Source: an uncultured Alphaproteobacteria bacterium (GTDB lineage Bacteria; Pseudomonadota; Alphaproteobacteria; HIMB59; GCA-002718135). Taken from it: DNA of 47,414 nucleotides. Below, piece by piece: positions 33,120 through 42,452 of the stretch (within the stretch, counting starts at the first letter, position 1; every line of letters begins with the position of its first letter). Below the pieces are notes generated by a model. It had not been told where the DNA came from. It was given only the letters and a program-made list of their open reading frames with translations, and made no database searches. Made by a program: the position numbers and the translations under genes. The stretch covers positions 1 through 47,414 of the forward strand of contig CACHLW010000008.1 of NCBI GenBank assembly GCA_902580765.1, read 5' to 3'.

Positions 33120-34604
33120 CTAAAAATTAAAATTTTTAGCAATTTTATTATTACTGTTATATAAATCTTTCCAAATTGAATACCTTTGTAATAAAAGATC
33201 AATGTTATCTTCATTAGGTTCATAAGTTTTACTTATTTTTATTTCACTAATAATATTTTCTTTATTATCAATAGTAGCATCCTGATACATAGCTAATCTT
33301 GCAACGCCAAGTGCGGCACCAAATTCGCTTTGATCACAAACACTTAACTTTCTATTTAAAAGTGCTGCAAGCAATTCAATCCAAAATGAACTTTTTGAAC
33401 CACCTCCAACCATAAATATTTTATCAAAGTTATTATTAACTTTCAAAATAGAATTTACTCCATCTAATATTCCAAAACTGACACCTTCAATTACTGCATA
33501 CTGTAAATCTGTTGCATTTGTAGTTGTTTTTATAGAATGGAACGAACCTCTAATATGTGGATCATTATGCGGGGTTCTCTCTCCAGACAAATAAGGTAAA
33601 AAATACGAAGAATTTTTTTTAGAATTTTTATCATTATAAAATTGCTCTACATTATTAAGTGTATCAGCAATTGAAGTATTGGTAATAGCGCAAATCCAAT
33701 CTAAACAGTTACTTGCACTTAACATAACAGACATTAGGTGCCATTTATTTGGTAAACAATGACAAAAAGAATGTACTGCATCTCCAGTATTACTCAAAAA
33801 ATTTTCAGTGGGAGTAAAAAAAACCCCTGAAGTACCAAGAGATATAAATGATTGGTTTTTATTTGTTATACCCATACCAGTTGCTGCGGCAGCATTATCC
33901 CCTGCCCCACCCACAACTTTAACATTATTAATAAAATTAAATTTCTCTTTTAAATCTTTTTTTAAAAATCCTGTCTGCTCATTCCCTTCCACTAGTTCTG
34001 GCATGTGTTTTTCTTCTAAAAATGAGCAAGATAAAAGTTGATTTGACCATTTTCTTTTTTGAATATCTAGCCATAATGTTCCGGATGCATCTGACATTTC
34101 AGAAAAAAATTCACCAGTAAGAACAAATCGTAAATAATCTTTAGGAAGTAAAACTTTAAAAATTTTTTTAAAATTATCTATTTCATTATTTTTTATCCAA
34201 TTTATTTTTGGTGCAGTAAAACCAGGCATAGTAATATTTCCTGAAATTGATCGTACATCAAAATTTTGTTTTTCAAATTCTTCACACTCTTCATATGATC
34301 TTGTATCGTTCCAAAGGATACACGGTCTAATAACTTTTCCATCCTTATCTATTAACGTAGCTCCATGCATATGACCGGATATTCCTATTGAAACAGTTTG
34401 TGAAAATTCTTTTGGTTTTTTTGATTTTAAAGCCTCTAAGCATTCCATTGTTGAATCAATCCATTCTTGTGGATTTTGTTCACTAAAGCCATCTTTAGGT
34501 GATTGTACAGTAAGACTTGAATTAGCGGATGCAATAATGCTTTGATTTTGATCAATTAAAATCATTTTGATTGATGAAGTTCCAAGATCGATTCCAATAA
34601 ACAT
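33120..34604 (-). CDS. xylB: FGGY carbohydrate kinase, xylulokinase-like
   Basis: A 494-residue sugar kinase. Seen: MFIGIDLGTSSIKMILID as phosphate-binding loop 1, GISGHMHGATLIDKDGKVI, ILWNDTRSYEE, GGAGDNAAAATGMGI, and the C-terminal FMVGGGSKSSFWIELLAALL and EFGAALGVARLA. The HMHG stretch and the order of motifs fit D-xylulokinase. No xylose isomerase is nearby, so the substrate may be another ketose. Last gene of a four-gene minus-strand run (Ldh, serine hydrolase, EamA, kinase). Confidence 0.85.
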   Translation of the reverse strand: MFIGIDLGTSSIKMILIDQNQSIIASANSSLTVQSPKDGFSEQNPQEWIDSTMECLEALKSKKPKEFSQTVSIGISGHMHGATLIDKDGKVIRPCILWNDTRSYEECEEFEKQNFDVRSISGNITMPGFTAPKINWIKNNEIDNFKKIFKVLLPKDYLRFVLTGEFFSEMSDASGTLWLDIQKRKWSNQLLSCSFLEEKHMPELVEGNEQTGFLKKDLKEKFNFINNVKVVGGAGDNAAAATGMGITNKNQSFISLGTSGVFFTPTENFLSNTGDAVHSFCHCLPNKWHLMSVMLSASNCLDWICAITNTSIADTLNNVEQFYNDKNSKKNSSYFLPYLSGERTPHNDPHIRGSFHSIKTTTNATDLQYAVIEGVSFGILDGVNSILKVNNNFDKIFMVGGGSKSSFWIELLAALLNRKLSVCDQSEFGAALGVARLAMYQDATIDNKENIISEIKISKTYEPNEDNIDLLLQRYSIWKDLYNSNNKIAKNFNF

Positions 34605-34653
34605 AGAGTAAATTTATAACATTAATTTTTTAATTGATACAAAGAAATTAAAA

Positions 34654-35514
34654 CTACTTATAAGAATATCTAAATATAAATATTCCAGATGAAACAATAA
34701 TAATTGCTCCTATAATCGTAAATATATCTGGGACTTCTCCATATACTAATAAACCAAAAATTATTCCCCAAACAATTATGGTATAATTATAAGGTGCTAA
34801 AATACTTGCCGGTGTAACACTCAATGCCTTAATTTGTAAAAATAACCCAGTACAAAAAAAGATACCTAAAAAAATAAAAAAGATAAAAGAAAATGAATAT
34901 AGCGGTTGCCAGAAAAAAAGTGATAGTACAAATGTAATGATAGCACCTATAAAACCATTGTAGAATAACATAGTTTCATTATCATCATACCTAGCATTTA
35001 ATCTTGTTGCTATTTGAAATAGTGAATAGAAAAAAGCAGCGCATAATGGAATAATTAGATATGGATTAAATATAGTTAATCCAGGTCGCATTATTAGAAT
35101 AACTCCACAAAAACTTACACAAATTGCTAACCAAGTAGCTACATTTATTTTTTCTTTTAAAATAAAATAAGAAAAAACTAAAACTAGAACAGGGGCTAAA
35201 GATCCTATTGTGTGAGCATCTGCCAGAGCTAAGTGCCTAAAAGACAATACAAAAAAACAAGACTCACATACAGATAAAATACATCTAGTTATTTGTATCT
35301 TATAATTATTAGAAAGATAAAATTTTTTAACTTTATTTTTTTTGGCAATAAAAAAAGAAAATATAAAACAAAAAGTAAACTTTACGAACAATAATACAAA
35401 AACAGAGTGATATTGAACTGCTGTTTTTTGAATTGTATCTAAAATACCAAAAGATAAATAAGTTAAAAGAGTTAAAATTATTCCATAGGTATAGGGATTT
35501 GATTTCATGTTCAT
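34654..35514 (-). CDS. EamA/DMT family transporter
   Basis: A 286-residue inner-membrane protein with about ten hydrophobic segments and two EamA repeats. Seen: GILDTIQKTAVQYHSVFVLLF, the DAHTIGSLAPVLVLVFSYFI stretch and, in the second repeat, PASILAPYNYTIIVWGIIFG. These transporters export metabolites or take up small molecules; the substrate is not predictable. It overlaps the end of the upstream serine hydrolase gene by one base, suggesting co-expression with it. Confidence 0.85.
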   Translation of the reverse strand: MNMKSNPYTYGIILTLLTYLSFGILDTIQKTAVQYHSVFVLLFVKFTFCFIFSFFIAKKNKVKKFYLSNNYKIQITRCILSVCESCFFVLSFRHLALADAHTIGSLAPVLVLVFSYFILKEKINVATWLAICVSFCGVILIMRPGLTIFNPYLIIPLCAAFFYSLFQIATRLNARYDDNETMLFYNGFIGAIITFVLSLFFWQPLYSFSFIFFIFLGIFFCTGLFLQIKALSVTPASILAPYNYTIIVWGIIFGLLVYGEVPDIFTIIGAIIIVSSGIFIFRYSYK

Positions 35515-36704
35515 TAAAGATTTTTAAAGATATTATTGTAAAAATCTTTTTTAATATTCTTATCAGCATCTAAAATTTGCATCATTAAAACAGCTGATAA
35601 ATTATTTTTTGGATCTGCCAAAAAATAAGTAGCGGCATAGCCTGACCATCCAAATTCTCCAACTGGACCAAACTTATTTTGAGAGGTATTGTTCATTAAC
35701 ACTCTAAATCCTAAACCCCAACCATATCCATGTAGATCATTTTCATAATCTTCATCTTTATTTGTATTGATTGAAGTGATTTCAATTGGAAATAACTCCT
35801 TATTTAAAGAATTATTTCGCATTAATTCTAAACTTTGAGAATTAATAAGCTCTTTTCCATTTTTATTTTTACCATTGATAAGCATTGTAGCAAATTTTTC
35901 ATAATCTTCAGCTGTAGAAAACAAACCATGGCCTCCTCTAGAATAATTTTTATTATTTGTTGGGTACCCGTATAATATTAACTTTCTTTTATCGTAATTT
36001 AAATTTTTTAGTTTTAATTTATCACTATTATATTCAAATGTTTCAACTAACTGACTATTACTATTTTCATCAATATAAAAATTTGTATTATTCATTTCTA
36101 AGGGTATGAAAATGTTTTCTGTGATAATATGTTGAATTTTATCTTTTGTTACAACTTCTATAATTCTCGCTAAAACATCTATAGATATAGAATAATGCCA
36201 TTTTGAACCAGGCTCATATAACAGAGGTAGTTCAGAAATTTTACTAATCTCTTCCTCCAAACTTGAAGATGTAGAATGAAATAAACTTCTATCCTCATAT
36301 TCTTGAGCTAAAAAATTATCACAATTGTTATATGTAAAGCCTGCTGTATGTTGTAAAAGTTGTCTAACAGTAGGTTTATTTTCTAATGAAGTTGTATTTT
36401 TTAAGTTACTCTCAATACTACTAAGTTTTTTTAAATTTTTAAAATCAGATAAATATTTATCTATAGTATCATCCAGAGATAAAAAATTTTTTTCAATTAA
36501 TTGCATTGCTGCTAAACCAATAATTGGTTTTGTCATTGACCAAATTCTATAATATGAATTTTTATTGAGCTTATTTTTTAATTCCAAATCTTTATAACCA
36601 ATTACTTCATGATAAATATTATTTTTATGATTTATTATCCATTCAGCTCCATTACATCTTCCTGCATTAATATGTTTTTGAAAATCTAATTTAATATTAT
36701 CCAT
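35514..36704 (-). CDS. Serine hydrolase of the class C beta-lactamase/esterase fold
   Basis: A 396-residue protein. Seen: the S-x-x-K motif in YRIWSMTKPIIGLAAMQ (Ser56, Lys59), the Y-x-S/N-like motif YSISIDVLARI (Tyr171-Ser172), and GGHGLFSTAEDYEKFATML, typical of family S12/EstB-like esterases. There is no signal peptide, so it is probably cytoplasmic and more likely an esterase or lactonase-like hydrolase than a beta-lactamase. It lies seven bases after the Ldh gene and one-base-overlaps the EamA gene. Confidence 0.85.
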   Translation of the reverse strand: MDNIKLDFQKHINAGRCNGAEWIINHKNNIYHEVIGYKDLELKNKLNKNSYYRIWSMTKPIIGLAAMQLIEKNFLSLDDTIDKYLSDFKNLKKLSSIESNLKNTTSLENKPTVRQLLQHTAGFTYNNCDNFLAQEYEDRSLFHSTSSSLEEEISKISELPLLYEPGSKWHYSISIDVLARIIEVVTKDKIQHIITENIFIPLEMNNTNFYIDENSNSQLVETFEYNSDKLKLKNLNYDKRKLILYGYPTNNKNYSRGGHGLFSTAEDYEKFATMLINGKNKNGKELINSQSLELMRNNSLNKELFPIEITSINTNKDEDYENDLHGYGWGLGFRVLMNNTSQNKFGPVGEFGWSGYAATYFLADPKNNLSAVLMMQILDADKNIKKDFYNNIFKNL

Positions 36705-36711
36705 AAATGGA

Positions 36712-37710
36712 TTAGATTAGACTCTTTATCTTTTCTATTAGCTCTGAATTAATTTGTCTTGGGCCTTTATCTTGCCTATTAGTATGTCTTCGTTGTCCAG
36801 GTAAACGCACACCATCTAAAGATGTCATTTGTTCAAAAAATTTCTCAGCATGTTCATTCCAATTTTTTCCTGCAATAAGCTCTGGAGATAAAGCCATAAT
36901 AAATTCACCGCCTCTTGCAGGACCTCCATCATTATTGTCTTCTTCTTTAGCTTCAAAACTAAATAAATCTCCTACTAGACCTGCAGCTAATAACTCAATC
37001 ATCATTGCTATTGCAGAACCTTTGTAGTCACCAAATGTTAAAAGGACTCCTCCATTTGCAATTTCAGATGGATTATCAGTTTTTTCTCCATGTTTATTTA
37101 AGCCTGTTCCAAATGGAACTTTATGACCATCACGTGCTGCAACCTGAACTTCTCCCATAGCCATTGTTGAAGTAGCCATATCGTAGACTACAGGGGTATT
37201 ATTTTTTCTTGGCCAAGCAAATGATATTGGATTTGTACCAAATAATGGTTTTTTTGCACCAGCAGGAGCTACACTTGGTTTATAAGCTGTACAAGCAATT
37301 CCAACTAAGTTGTTTTCAGCTAATGCTTCAGTTTCGTGCCATAAAGCTGCAAAGTGATGAGTATTAGATATAGTCAAAACGCCAACTCCATGTTTATTTG
37401 TCGTTTTTATCAATTCAGGCAAACCAACTTTTATTCCTACGGGAGCAAACCCATAATCACCTTCAACACGAATTGCATTTTGTGTAAGATAAGTGTTTGT
37501 AGGTCTTGAAACACCATTAACTTTTTTACTTTTTAGAGAAGCTACATAACCGGGAATTCGGAATAAACCATGAGAAACACTTCCATCTCTTTCAGCATGT
37601 GAAACTGTCGTCGCAACAGAATCAGCATTGAAATGATCACATCCATTAGTAGATAATGCTTTATATGCTAGGTCATATATATTTTCTAATTCTAATGGTG
37701 TGGTATTCAT
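36712..37710 (-). CDS. Ldh-family NAD(P)-dependent 2-hydroxyacid dehydrogenase
   Basis: A 332-residue member of the malate/L-lactate/ureidoglycolate/sulfolactate/diketogulonate dehydrogenase family. Seen: DSVATTVSHAERDGSVSHGL, ISNTHHFAALWHETEALAEN with the active-site His, GTNPISFAWPRKNNTPVVYD and VLLTFGDYKGSAIAMMIELL. The substrate class is 2-hydroxy/2-keto acids; known members include malate, sulfolactate and 2,3-diketo-L-gulonate enzymes. It diverges from the GlcD-like gene with only 33 bases between them, and it heads the minus-strand run to the kinase. Confidence 0.88.
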   Translation of the reverse strand: MNTTPLELENIYDLAYKALSTNGCDHFNADSVATTVSHAERDGSVSHGLFRIPGYVASLKSKKVNGVSRPTNTYLTQNAIRVEGDYGFAPVGIKVGLPELIKTTNKHGVGVLTISNTHHFAALWHETEALAENNLVGIACTAYKPSVAPAGAKKPLFGTNPISFAWPRKNNTPVVYDMATSTMAMGEVQVAARDGHKVPFGTGLNKHGEKTDNPSEIANGGVLLTFGDYKGSAIAMMIELLAAGLVGDLFSFEAKEEDNNDGGPARGGEFIMALSPELIAGKNWNEHAEKFFEQMTSLDGVRLPGQRRHTNRQDKGPRQINSELIEKIKSLI

Positions 37711-37720
37711 TTACTTTTAT

Positions 37721-37744
37721 TGAATAATTAATATTATTAATTCA
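37721..37744. promoter_or_regulatory. 24-base imperfect palindrome between Ldh and GlcD-like genes
   Basis: The 33-base spacer between the two divergent oxidoreductase genes is largely one palindrome, 37721-37744, whose arms match at 10 of 12 positions (TGAAT... and ...AATTCA ends). Its last base is the first base of the GlcD-like ATG. It could be an operator controlling both genes. AT-rich composition makes this only moderately significant. Confidence 0.35.
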
Positions 37745-39114
37745 TGGATAGAGGATTATTAGACAATTTAAAAGATATTTTACAAGAAAGAATATCATTT
37801 TCTGAAAGTGTAAGAAATAATCATGCAAAAGGTGAGGATGCTTATGATCCAGTTCTACCTAGGGCAGTTTTATTTCCAAACAATAATGAAGAACTCTCAA
37901 AAATTCTGAAAATTTGTAATGAATTTAAAGTACCCGTAACTGCGTATGGAACAGGAACATCATTAGAGGGTCATGTTGTTGGAAATGATGAAGGATTTAC
38001 AATTTCAATGGAAAATTTTAATAAAATTATTTCTATTAATGAAGCAGACTTTGATTGTCGAGTACAAGCAAATGTATCTAGAGAACAACTAAATGAAACT
38101 TTAAAAGATAAAGGAGTTTTTTTCCCAATTGACCCTGGCGCAAACGCATCTCTCGGAGGTATGGCAGCTTGTTCAGCTTCAGGGACCATGGCTGTGAGAT
38201 ATGGAACTATGAGAACAACAGTGCTTGGTTTAACCGTTGTAATGGCAAATGGTGAAATTATAAATACAGGAACAAGATCCAAAAAAACCTCTGCAGGATA
38301 TAATCTTACTAACCTTTTTGTTGGATCAGAGGGAACTTTAGGAATAATAACTGAAGTGCATCTTCGATTGTCTCCAATACCAGAGAGCATAATGAGTGCT
38401 GTTTGTCAGTTCCCTGATCTAGACTCTGCAGTGTTAACGGCACAAGAAATAATTCAATATGGTGTCCCTATTGCAAGAGTAGAATTATTAAATAAAGATC
38501 AAATGGATATAAGTATACAATACTCAAAGCTAGAAAATTTAGACAGTTTGCCAACACTATTCTATGAATTTCATGGCAGTGAGATTTCAAATAAAGAATC
38601 AATTGATGTAGTAAAAGAAATTTCCAAAAATAATAATGGTAGTGAATTTAAATGGGCCACAAATACTGAAGAAAGAAATAAAATCTGGAAAGCAAGACAT
38701 AATGTGTATTATTCTGTTAAGGCACAGGGTGATAATATTAGAGTTTATGTTACTGATGTTTGTGTACCCATTTCAAACATAGTGGAATGTATTAAATTTG
38801 CAGAAACAGAACTTCGTGATACGGGATTAAAGGCACCTATGGTTGGTCATGTTGGTGATGGAAATTTTCATGTGTCTATTATCTACGATCCAAGTAAACA
38901 TAATGAGTACAAATATATCAGAGAATTTAGCAATAAATTAATTGATAAAGCTTTAGAGATGGATGGAACTATTACTGGGGAGCATGGTATTGGTCTTCAA
39001 AAAAAAGAATATTTATTAAAACAACACCCTGATAATGTTCCTCTAATGAAATTAATTAAGAAAAGTTTTGATCCTAATAATATTTTAAATCCTAACAAAG
39101 TTTTTGATTTATAA
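37744..39114 (+). CDS. GlcD-like FAD-linked oxidase (D-2-hydroxyacid dehydrogenase)
   Basis: A 456-residue VAO/PCMH-type flavoprotein. Seen: FAD-binding VTAYGTGTSLEGHVVG, GANASLGGMAACSASGTMA, GLTVVMANGEIINTGTRS, and the C-terminal APMVGHVGDGNFHVS plus TGEHGIGLQKKEYL with metal/active-site histidines. Best relatives are D-lactate dehydrogenases and the GlcD subunit of glycolate oxidase. No GlcE/GlcF partner is adjacent, so a single-subunit D-lactate-like enzyme is favoured. It diverges from the Ldh-family gene and converges on the Gfo/Idh/MocA gene. Confidence 0.9.
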   Translation: MDRGLLDNLKDILQERISFSESVRNNHAKGEDAYDPVLPRAVLFPNNNEELSKILKICNEFKVPVTAYGTGTSLEGHVVGNDEGFTISMENFNKIISINEADFDCRVQANVSREQLNETLKDKGVFFPIDPGANASLGGMAACSASGTMAVRYGTMRTTVLGLTVVMANGEIINTGTRSKKTSAGYNLTNLFVGSEGTLGIITEVHLRLSPIPESIMSAVCQFPDLDSAVLTAQEIIQYGVPIARVELLNKDQMDISIQYSKLENLDSLPTLFYEFHGSEISNKESIDVVKEISKNNNGSEFKWATNTEERNKIWKARHNVYYSVKAQGDNIRVYVTDVCVPISNIVECIKFAETELRDTGLKAPMVGHVGDGNFHVSIIYDPSKHNEYKYIREFSNKLIDKALEMDGTITGEHGIGLQKKEYLLKQHPDNVPLMKLIKKSFDPNNILNPNKVFDL

Positions 39115-39120
39115 ATAACT

Positions 39121-40176
39121 TTATATTTTTTGTAGTTTTTTTGTTTTTAAAGATTTGTACATTCCTTCTAATACTTTAATTGTCTTTAATCCAATTTCAC
39201 CATTTGAATGATTTTTTACATTTTTTCCAAGACAAATATCGATAAAAGTATTCAGTGCATCTTTAGTACCATAACTATAAGCACCATCTCCTTTACGTAT
39301 TTTCTCTTCGATTATATCTCCATTATTTAAACGGACCAATAATCGTTCTCTGTTAATTTCCATGTCTAAATACAATACTCCTATTGTACCATGAACTGTT
39401 ATATAGAAAGTACCGCCAAAATCTTTTGGAACAAACGCACTTCCTGAGAATGCACCAGTGGCACCATTTGAAAATTTCATTGATATAGCGTTTGTATAAT
39501 CGACATCAGTTGGTGAAGGGACTGAGAGACAAAAAATTTCTTTAGGATCAAGATTAGTAATTTTAAATATACCTGCAAACATATGTGACAGTTGTCCCCA
39601 ACCATAACCTCCAGCTTTATTTGGGTCAGACCAGGTTGATGCGTGTGGCTGAAAAGTATGCATATTTGATTCACTAAGTGGTATGCCCTGAAATAAATCT
39701 GTAAGAGATGAAGTAAAAGCTGCATCGACATGTTTGATTTCGCCAATTGTATTAGTTGATATAATTTCTTCTGCTTTTGACATAAAATTTTTAAAGTTAA
39801 ATCCATTGGGAATTAAAATTTGTTTATTAATTTTTTTAGCTAAACGTATTAATTGTTGAGCATCCTTTACATTTGTAGTCATAGGTTTTTCAATCATTAC
39901 ATGACTATTTTTTTCTAGTGATGCTTTTGCGTTTTCATAATGAGCATAATGAGGAGAGGAAATTATAACACCATCTAAATTTGAAAAATTTAACATTTCT
40001 CTGAAATTTGTAGAAGCATACTTAAATCCAAATTTATCTTTAACAAATTTCAACTGATCTTTTTCAAGTTTACAAACGCTTGTTAATTCAACCTCAGTTC
40101 GTTCTTTTAAATGAGGTATGTGGTTTTCTGTAGCCCACCAACCTGCACCAATGACACCTATTTTAATTTTTTGCAT
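39121..40176 (-). CDS. Gfo/Idh/MocA family oxidoreductase
   Basis: A 351-residue NAD(P)-dependent sugar or sugar-acid dehydrogenase family member. Seen: N-terminal Rossmann GVIGAGWWATENHIPHL, the conserved HVMIEKPMTTNVKDAQQL with the catalytic-type EKP, and GGYGWGQLSHMFAGIFKI in the C-terminal domain. Substrate not assignable; possibilities include aldose 1-dehydrogenation or inositol/glucose derivatives. It sits alone on the minus strand, diverging from the pdxA-like gene across 74 bases. Confidence 0.85.
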   Translation of the reverse strand: MQKIKIGVIGAGWWATENHIPHLKERTEVELTSVCKLEKDQLKFVKDKFGFKYASTNFREMLNFSNLDGVIISSPHYAHYENAKASLEKNSHVMIEKPMTTNVKDAQQLIRLAKKINKQILIPNGFNFKNFMSKAEEIISTNTIGEIKHVDAAFTSSLTDLFQGIPLSESNMHTFQPHASTWSDPNKAGGYGWGQLSHMFAGIFKITNLDPKEIFCLSVPSPTDVDYTNAISMKFSNGATGAFSGSAFVPKDFGGTFYITVHGTIGVLYLDMEINRERLLVRLNNGDIIEEKIRKGDGAYSYGTKDALNTFIDICLGKNVKNHSNGEIGLKTIKVLEGMYKSLKTKKLQKI

Positions 40177-40250
40177 TTTTTTACTCTATTACAATAATTT
40201 ACAAATGTCATTAAGCAGGATATTTATCTATTTATTAAATATTAAAGTAA

Positions 40251-41219
40251 ATGAAAAATAAAAGAAATATTGCAATTCTGATGGGTGATCCATCTGGTAT
40301 TGGTCCTGAGTTAATTTGCAAAATTCTAAATTATAATTTTTTAAAAAAAATAAATATAATAATTATTGGAGAAAAATATATATTTGATAAATATTTGAAG
40401 AAACAAAAAAATATTAAATTAATTAATAATTTTGATCATATAGAATTTAAAAGTACCAATAAAATTTTCTTTGATATTACTAAAAGAAAAGTAAGATATC
40501 CAATTGGAAAAGCAAATATAAAATCAGGAATTTCTGTTTTAAAATCTATTGGTATAGCAGTTGATTTATATAATAAGAGAAAAATAGAAGGAATTAATTT
40601 TGCCCCGTTTAATAAAACTAGTTTAGATCTTGCAGGTATGAAATTTAAAGATGAGCTTCATTATTTTAAAAATAAATTTAAAATAAAGAGCTATGTTTGT
40701 GAACTTAATGTATTGAATAATTTTTGGACTGCTAGAGTAACATCTCACATTCCCCTTAAAGATGTTTCAAAAAATATTACTATAAAAAATATTCTTGAAC
40801 CAATTAAATTAGTTAATGAGTATTTAAAAAAGAATGGAATTAAAAATCCAAAAGTAGGTGTTCAAGCTTTAAATCCTCATGCTGAGTTTGGAAATGAAGA
40901 GAAAAAAATAATAATCCCTGCAATAAGAAAAGCAAAAAAAATGAAAATTAAAGCTTTTGGACCGTTACCATGTGATACATCATTTATTAGAGCTTATAAA
41001 AATAAAGAGTTTAATTGTCTTGTGGGCATGTATCATGATGCCATACAATCAGGTCTTAAATCTTTTGGGTTTGAAAAAGGAGTTACTGTTCAAGGAGGTC
41101 TGCCGATACCCATTACCACTCCTGCTCATGGAACAGCGTTTGATATTGTGGGTAAAAATAAAGCTAACTTAAATCCAATGATAGAATCTTTAAAGTTATT
41201 AATTAAACTCTTATCTTAA
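40251..41219 (+). CDS. PdxA-family dehydrogenase, likely PdxA2-type
   Basis: A 322-residue member of the 4-hydroxythreonine-4-phosphate dehydrogenase family. Seen: ILMGDPSGIGPELICKIL at the N-terminus and metal-binding histidines in TSHIPLKDV, ALNPHAEFG and GMYHDAIQSGLKSF, then TTPAHGTAFDIVGK. PdxA proper oxidises 4-phosphohydroxythreonine in vitamin B6 synthesis; PdxA2 relatives act on D-threonate- or D-erythronate-4-phosphate. The altered YHDAIQ stretch and sugar-acid neighbours (an enolase-superfamily dehydratase begins 48 bases downstream) lean toward a catabolic role. I leave the symbol blank for this reason. Confidence 0.82.
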   Translation: MKNKRNIAILMGDPSGIGPELICKILNYNFLKKINIIIIGEKYIFDKYLKKQKNIKLINNFDHIEFKSTNKIFFDITKRKVRYPIGKANIKSGISVLKSIGIAVDLYNKRKIEGINFAPFNKTSLDLAGMKFKDELHYFKNKFKIKSYVCELNVLNNFWTARVTSHIPLKDVSKNITIKNILEPIKLVNEYLKKNGIKNPKVGVQALNPHAEFGNEEKKIIIPAIRKAKKMKIKAFGPLPCDTSFIRAYKNKEFNCLVGMYHDAIQSGLKSFGFEKGVTVQGGLPIPITTPAHGTAFDIVGKNKANLNPMIESLKLLIKLLS

Positions 41220-41267
41220 AATTAAAAAATCTCTTGAATTAAATTAGATTAATATAATAATAGTCTT

Positions 41268-42452
41268 GTGAGTAAAATTGTAAGTGTAAAAGCTAAAGTC
41301 TATAAATGGACAGGGCCCGTTCAAAAAATTCACGAAAATTTTTGTACAAATGCTGCAGATATTGTTAATCAAGAAAATATTTCAAATGATAGATGGACAA
41401 CATATAAATTTCATAGTTGGTTAGTTGTTGAAGTAGAAACAAGTGATGGTTTTATAGGTTTAGGTAATGCTGCATTATCCCCAGAACCATGTAAATCAGT
41501 AGTAGATACTTATTTAGCGCCAGCTATTATTGGTGAAAGTATATGGGATTATGAGCATATATGGCAAAAAATGTATCGACAAACACTTGCTTGGGGAAGA
41601 AAAGGTGTAGGTATGACAGCAATTAGTGCTGTTGATATTGCAATATGGGATGCACTTGGAAAATCTGCTAAACAACCTGTATTTAAATTATTAGGTGGAA
41701 CAACTAAATCAAAACTCCCCTGTTATGCAAGTAAGCTTTATAGTCAACCTCTTGATAGTCTTGCAAAAGAAGCTAAAGATTATGTGGATCAAGGTTTTAA
41801 AGCAATGAAATTAAGACTTGGTTGGGGTCCCACCGATGGTGCTGAAGGTATGCATAAAAATATTGAGTTAATCAAAACAGTGCGATCAGTTGTTGGTGAT
41901 AATGTTGATCTTATGGCAGATGTATATATGGGATGGACATTTGAATATGCAAAAAGAATGATGCGATTAATTGATAATGAAAATCTTCGTTGGTTAGAAG
42001 AACCAGTTATTGCTGATGATATTGATGGTTATGCAGATCTAAAAGCCTCATGTAGAACTCCTATATCTGGCGGTGAACATGAATATACACTTTTTGGTTT
42101 TAGACAATTACTAGAAAAAAAAGCAATTGATGTTGTGCAATTTGATACAAATAGAGTTGGTGGTATAACACAGGCGCATAAAATTTCTGCTTTAGCTGAA
42201 GCATTTCAAATACCAGTTATTCCTCACGCAGGACAAGTTCATAATTTTCATATTTCTATGAGTTCAGTAAACGCTCCAATAGTTGAGTATTTTCCTTTTT
42301 GGCCTGTGGAAATTGGCAATGAATTATTTTGGTATATTTTTGATGGAGAACCTCAAGCAAAAAATGGTTTTATCGAATTAGATGAAAATAAACATGGATT
42401 AGGTATTAAGTTATCAAATAAATATTTAGATAAATTTGAAATTATTGAGTAG
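41268..42452 (+). CDS. Enolase-superfamily sugar-acid dehydratase (rhamnonate dehydratase-like)
   Basis: A mandelate racemase/muconate lactonizing-type enzyme of 394 residues with a GTG start. Seen: GRKGVGMTAISAVDIAIWDALG, the base motif AMKLRLGWGP (Lys181-x-Arg183), metal ligands Asp218, Glu244 (WLEEP) and Glu270 (GGEHE), and His320 in IPHAGQVHNFH. The HE-containing GGEHEYT pattern and length resemble L-rhamnonate dehydratase, which dehydrates an aldonate to a 2-keto-3-deoxy acid. The exact sugar acid cannot be read from sequence. It follows the PdxA-like gene and ends 11 bases inside the converging PLP gene. Confidence 0.85.
   Translation: MSKIVSVKAKVYKWTGPVQKIHENFCTNAADIVNQENISNDRWTTYKFHSWLVVEVETSDGFIGLGNAALSPEPCKSVVDTYLAPAIIGESIWDYEHIWQKMYRQTLAWGRKGVGMTAISAVDIAIWDALGKSAKQPVFKLLGGTTKSKLPCYASKLYSQPLDSLAKEAKDYVDQGFKAMKLRLGWGPTDGAEGMHKNIELIKTVRSVVGDNVDLMADVYMGWTFEYAKRMMRLIDNENLRWLEEPVIADDIDGYADLKASCRTPISGGEHEYTLFGFRQLLEKKAIDVVQFDTNRVGGITQAHKISALAEAFQIPVIPHAGQVHNFHISMSSVNAPIVEYFPFWPVEIGNELFWYIFDGEPQAKNGFIELDENKHGLGIKLSNKYLDKFEIIE

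Noticed and set aside
33120-34604. A xylose operon around the xylulokinase
   Set aside because: No xylose isomerase, xylose transporter or XylR gene is present nearby.
35514-36704. Antibiotic-resistance beta-lactamase
   Set aside because: There is no signal peptide and the motifs fit esterase-type S12 hydrolases as well or better.
37971-38390. 139-codon minus-strand open frame inside the GlcD-like gene
   Set aside because: It overlaps the conserved FAD-binding region of the real gene and is a coding shadow.
39477-39806. 109-codon minus-strand frame inside the Gfo/Idh/MocA gene
   Set aside because: It is a different frame on the same strand within a complete gene; composition is leucine/glutamine-rich with no motifs.
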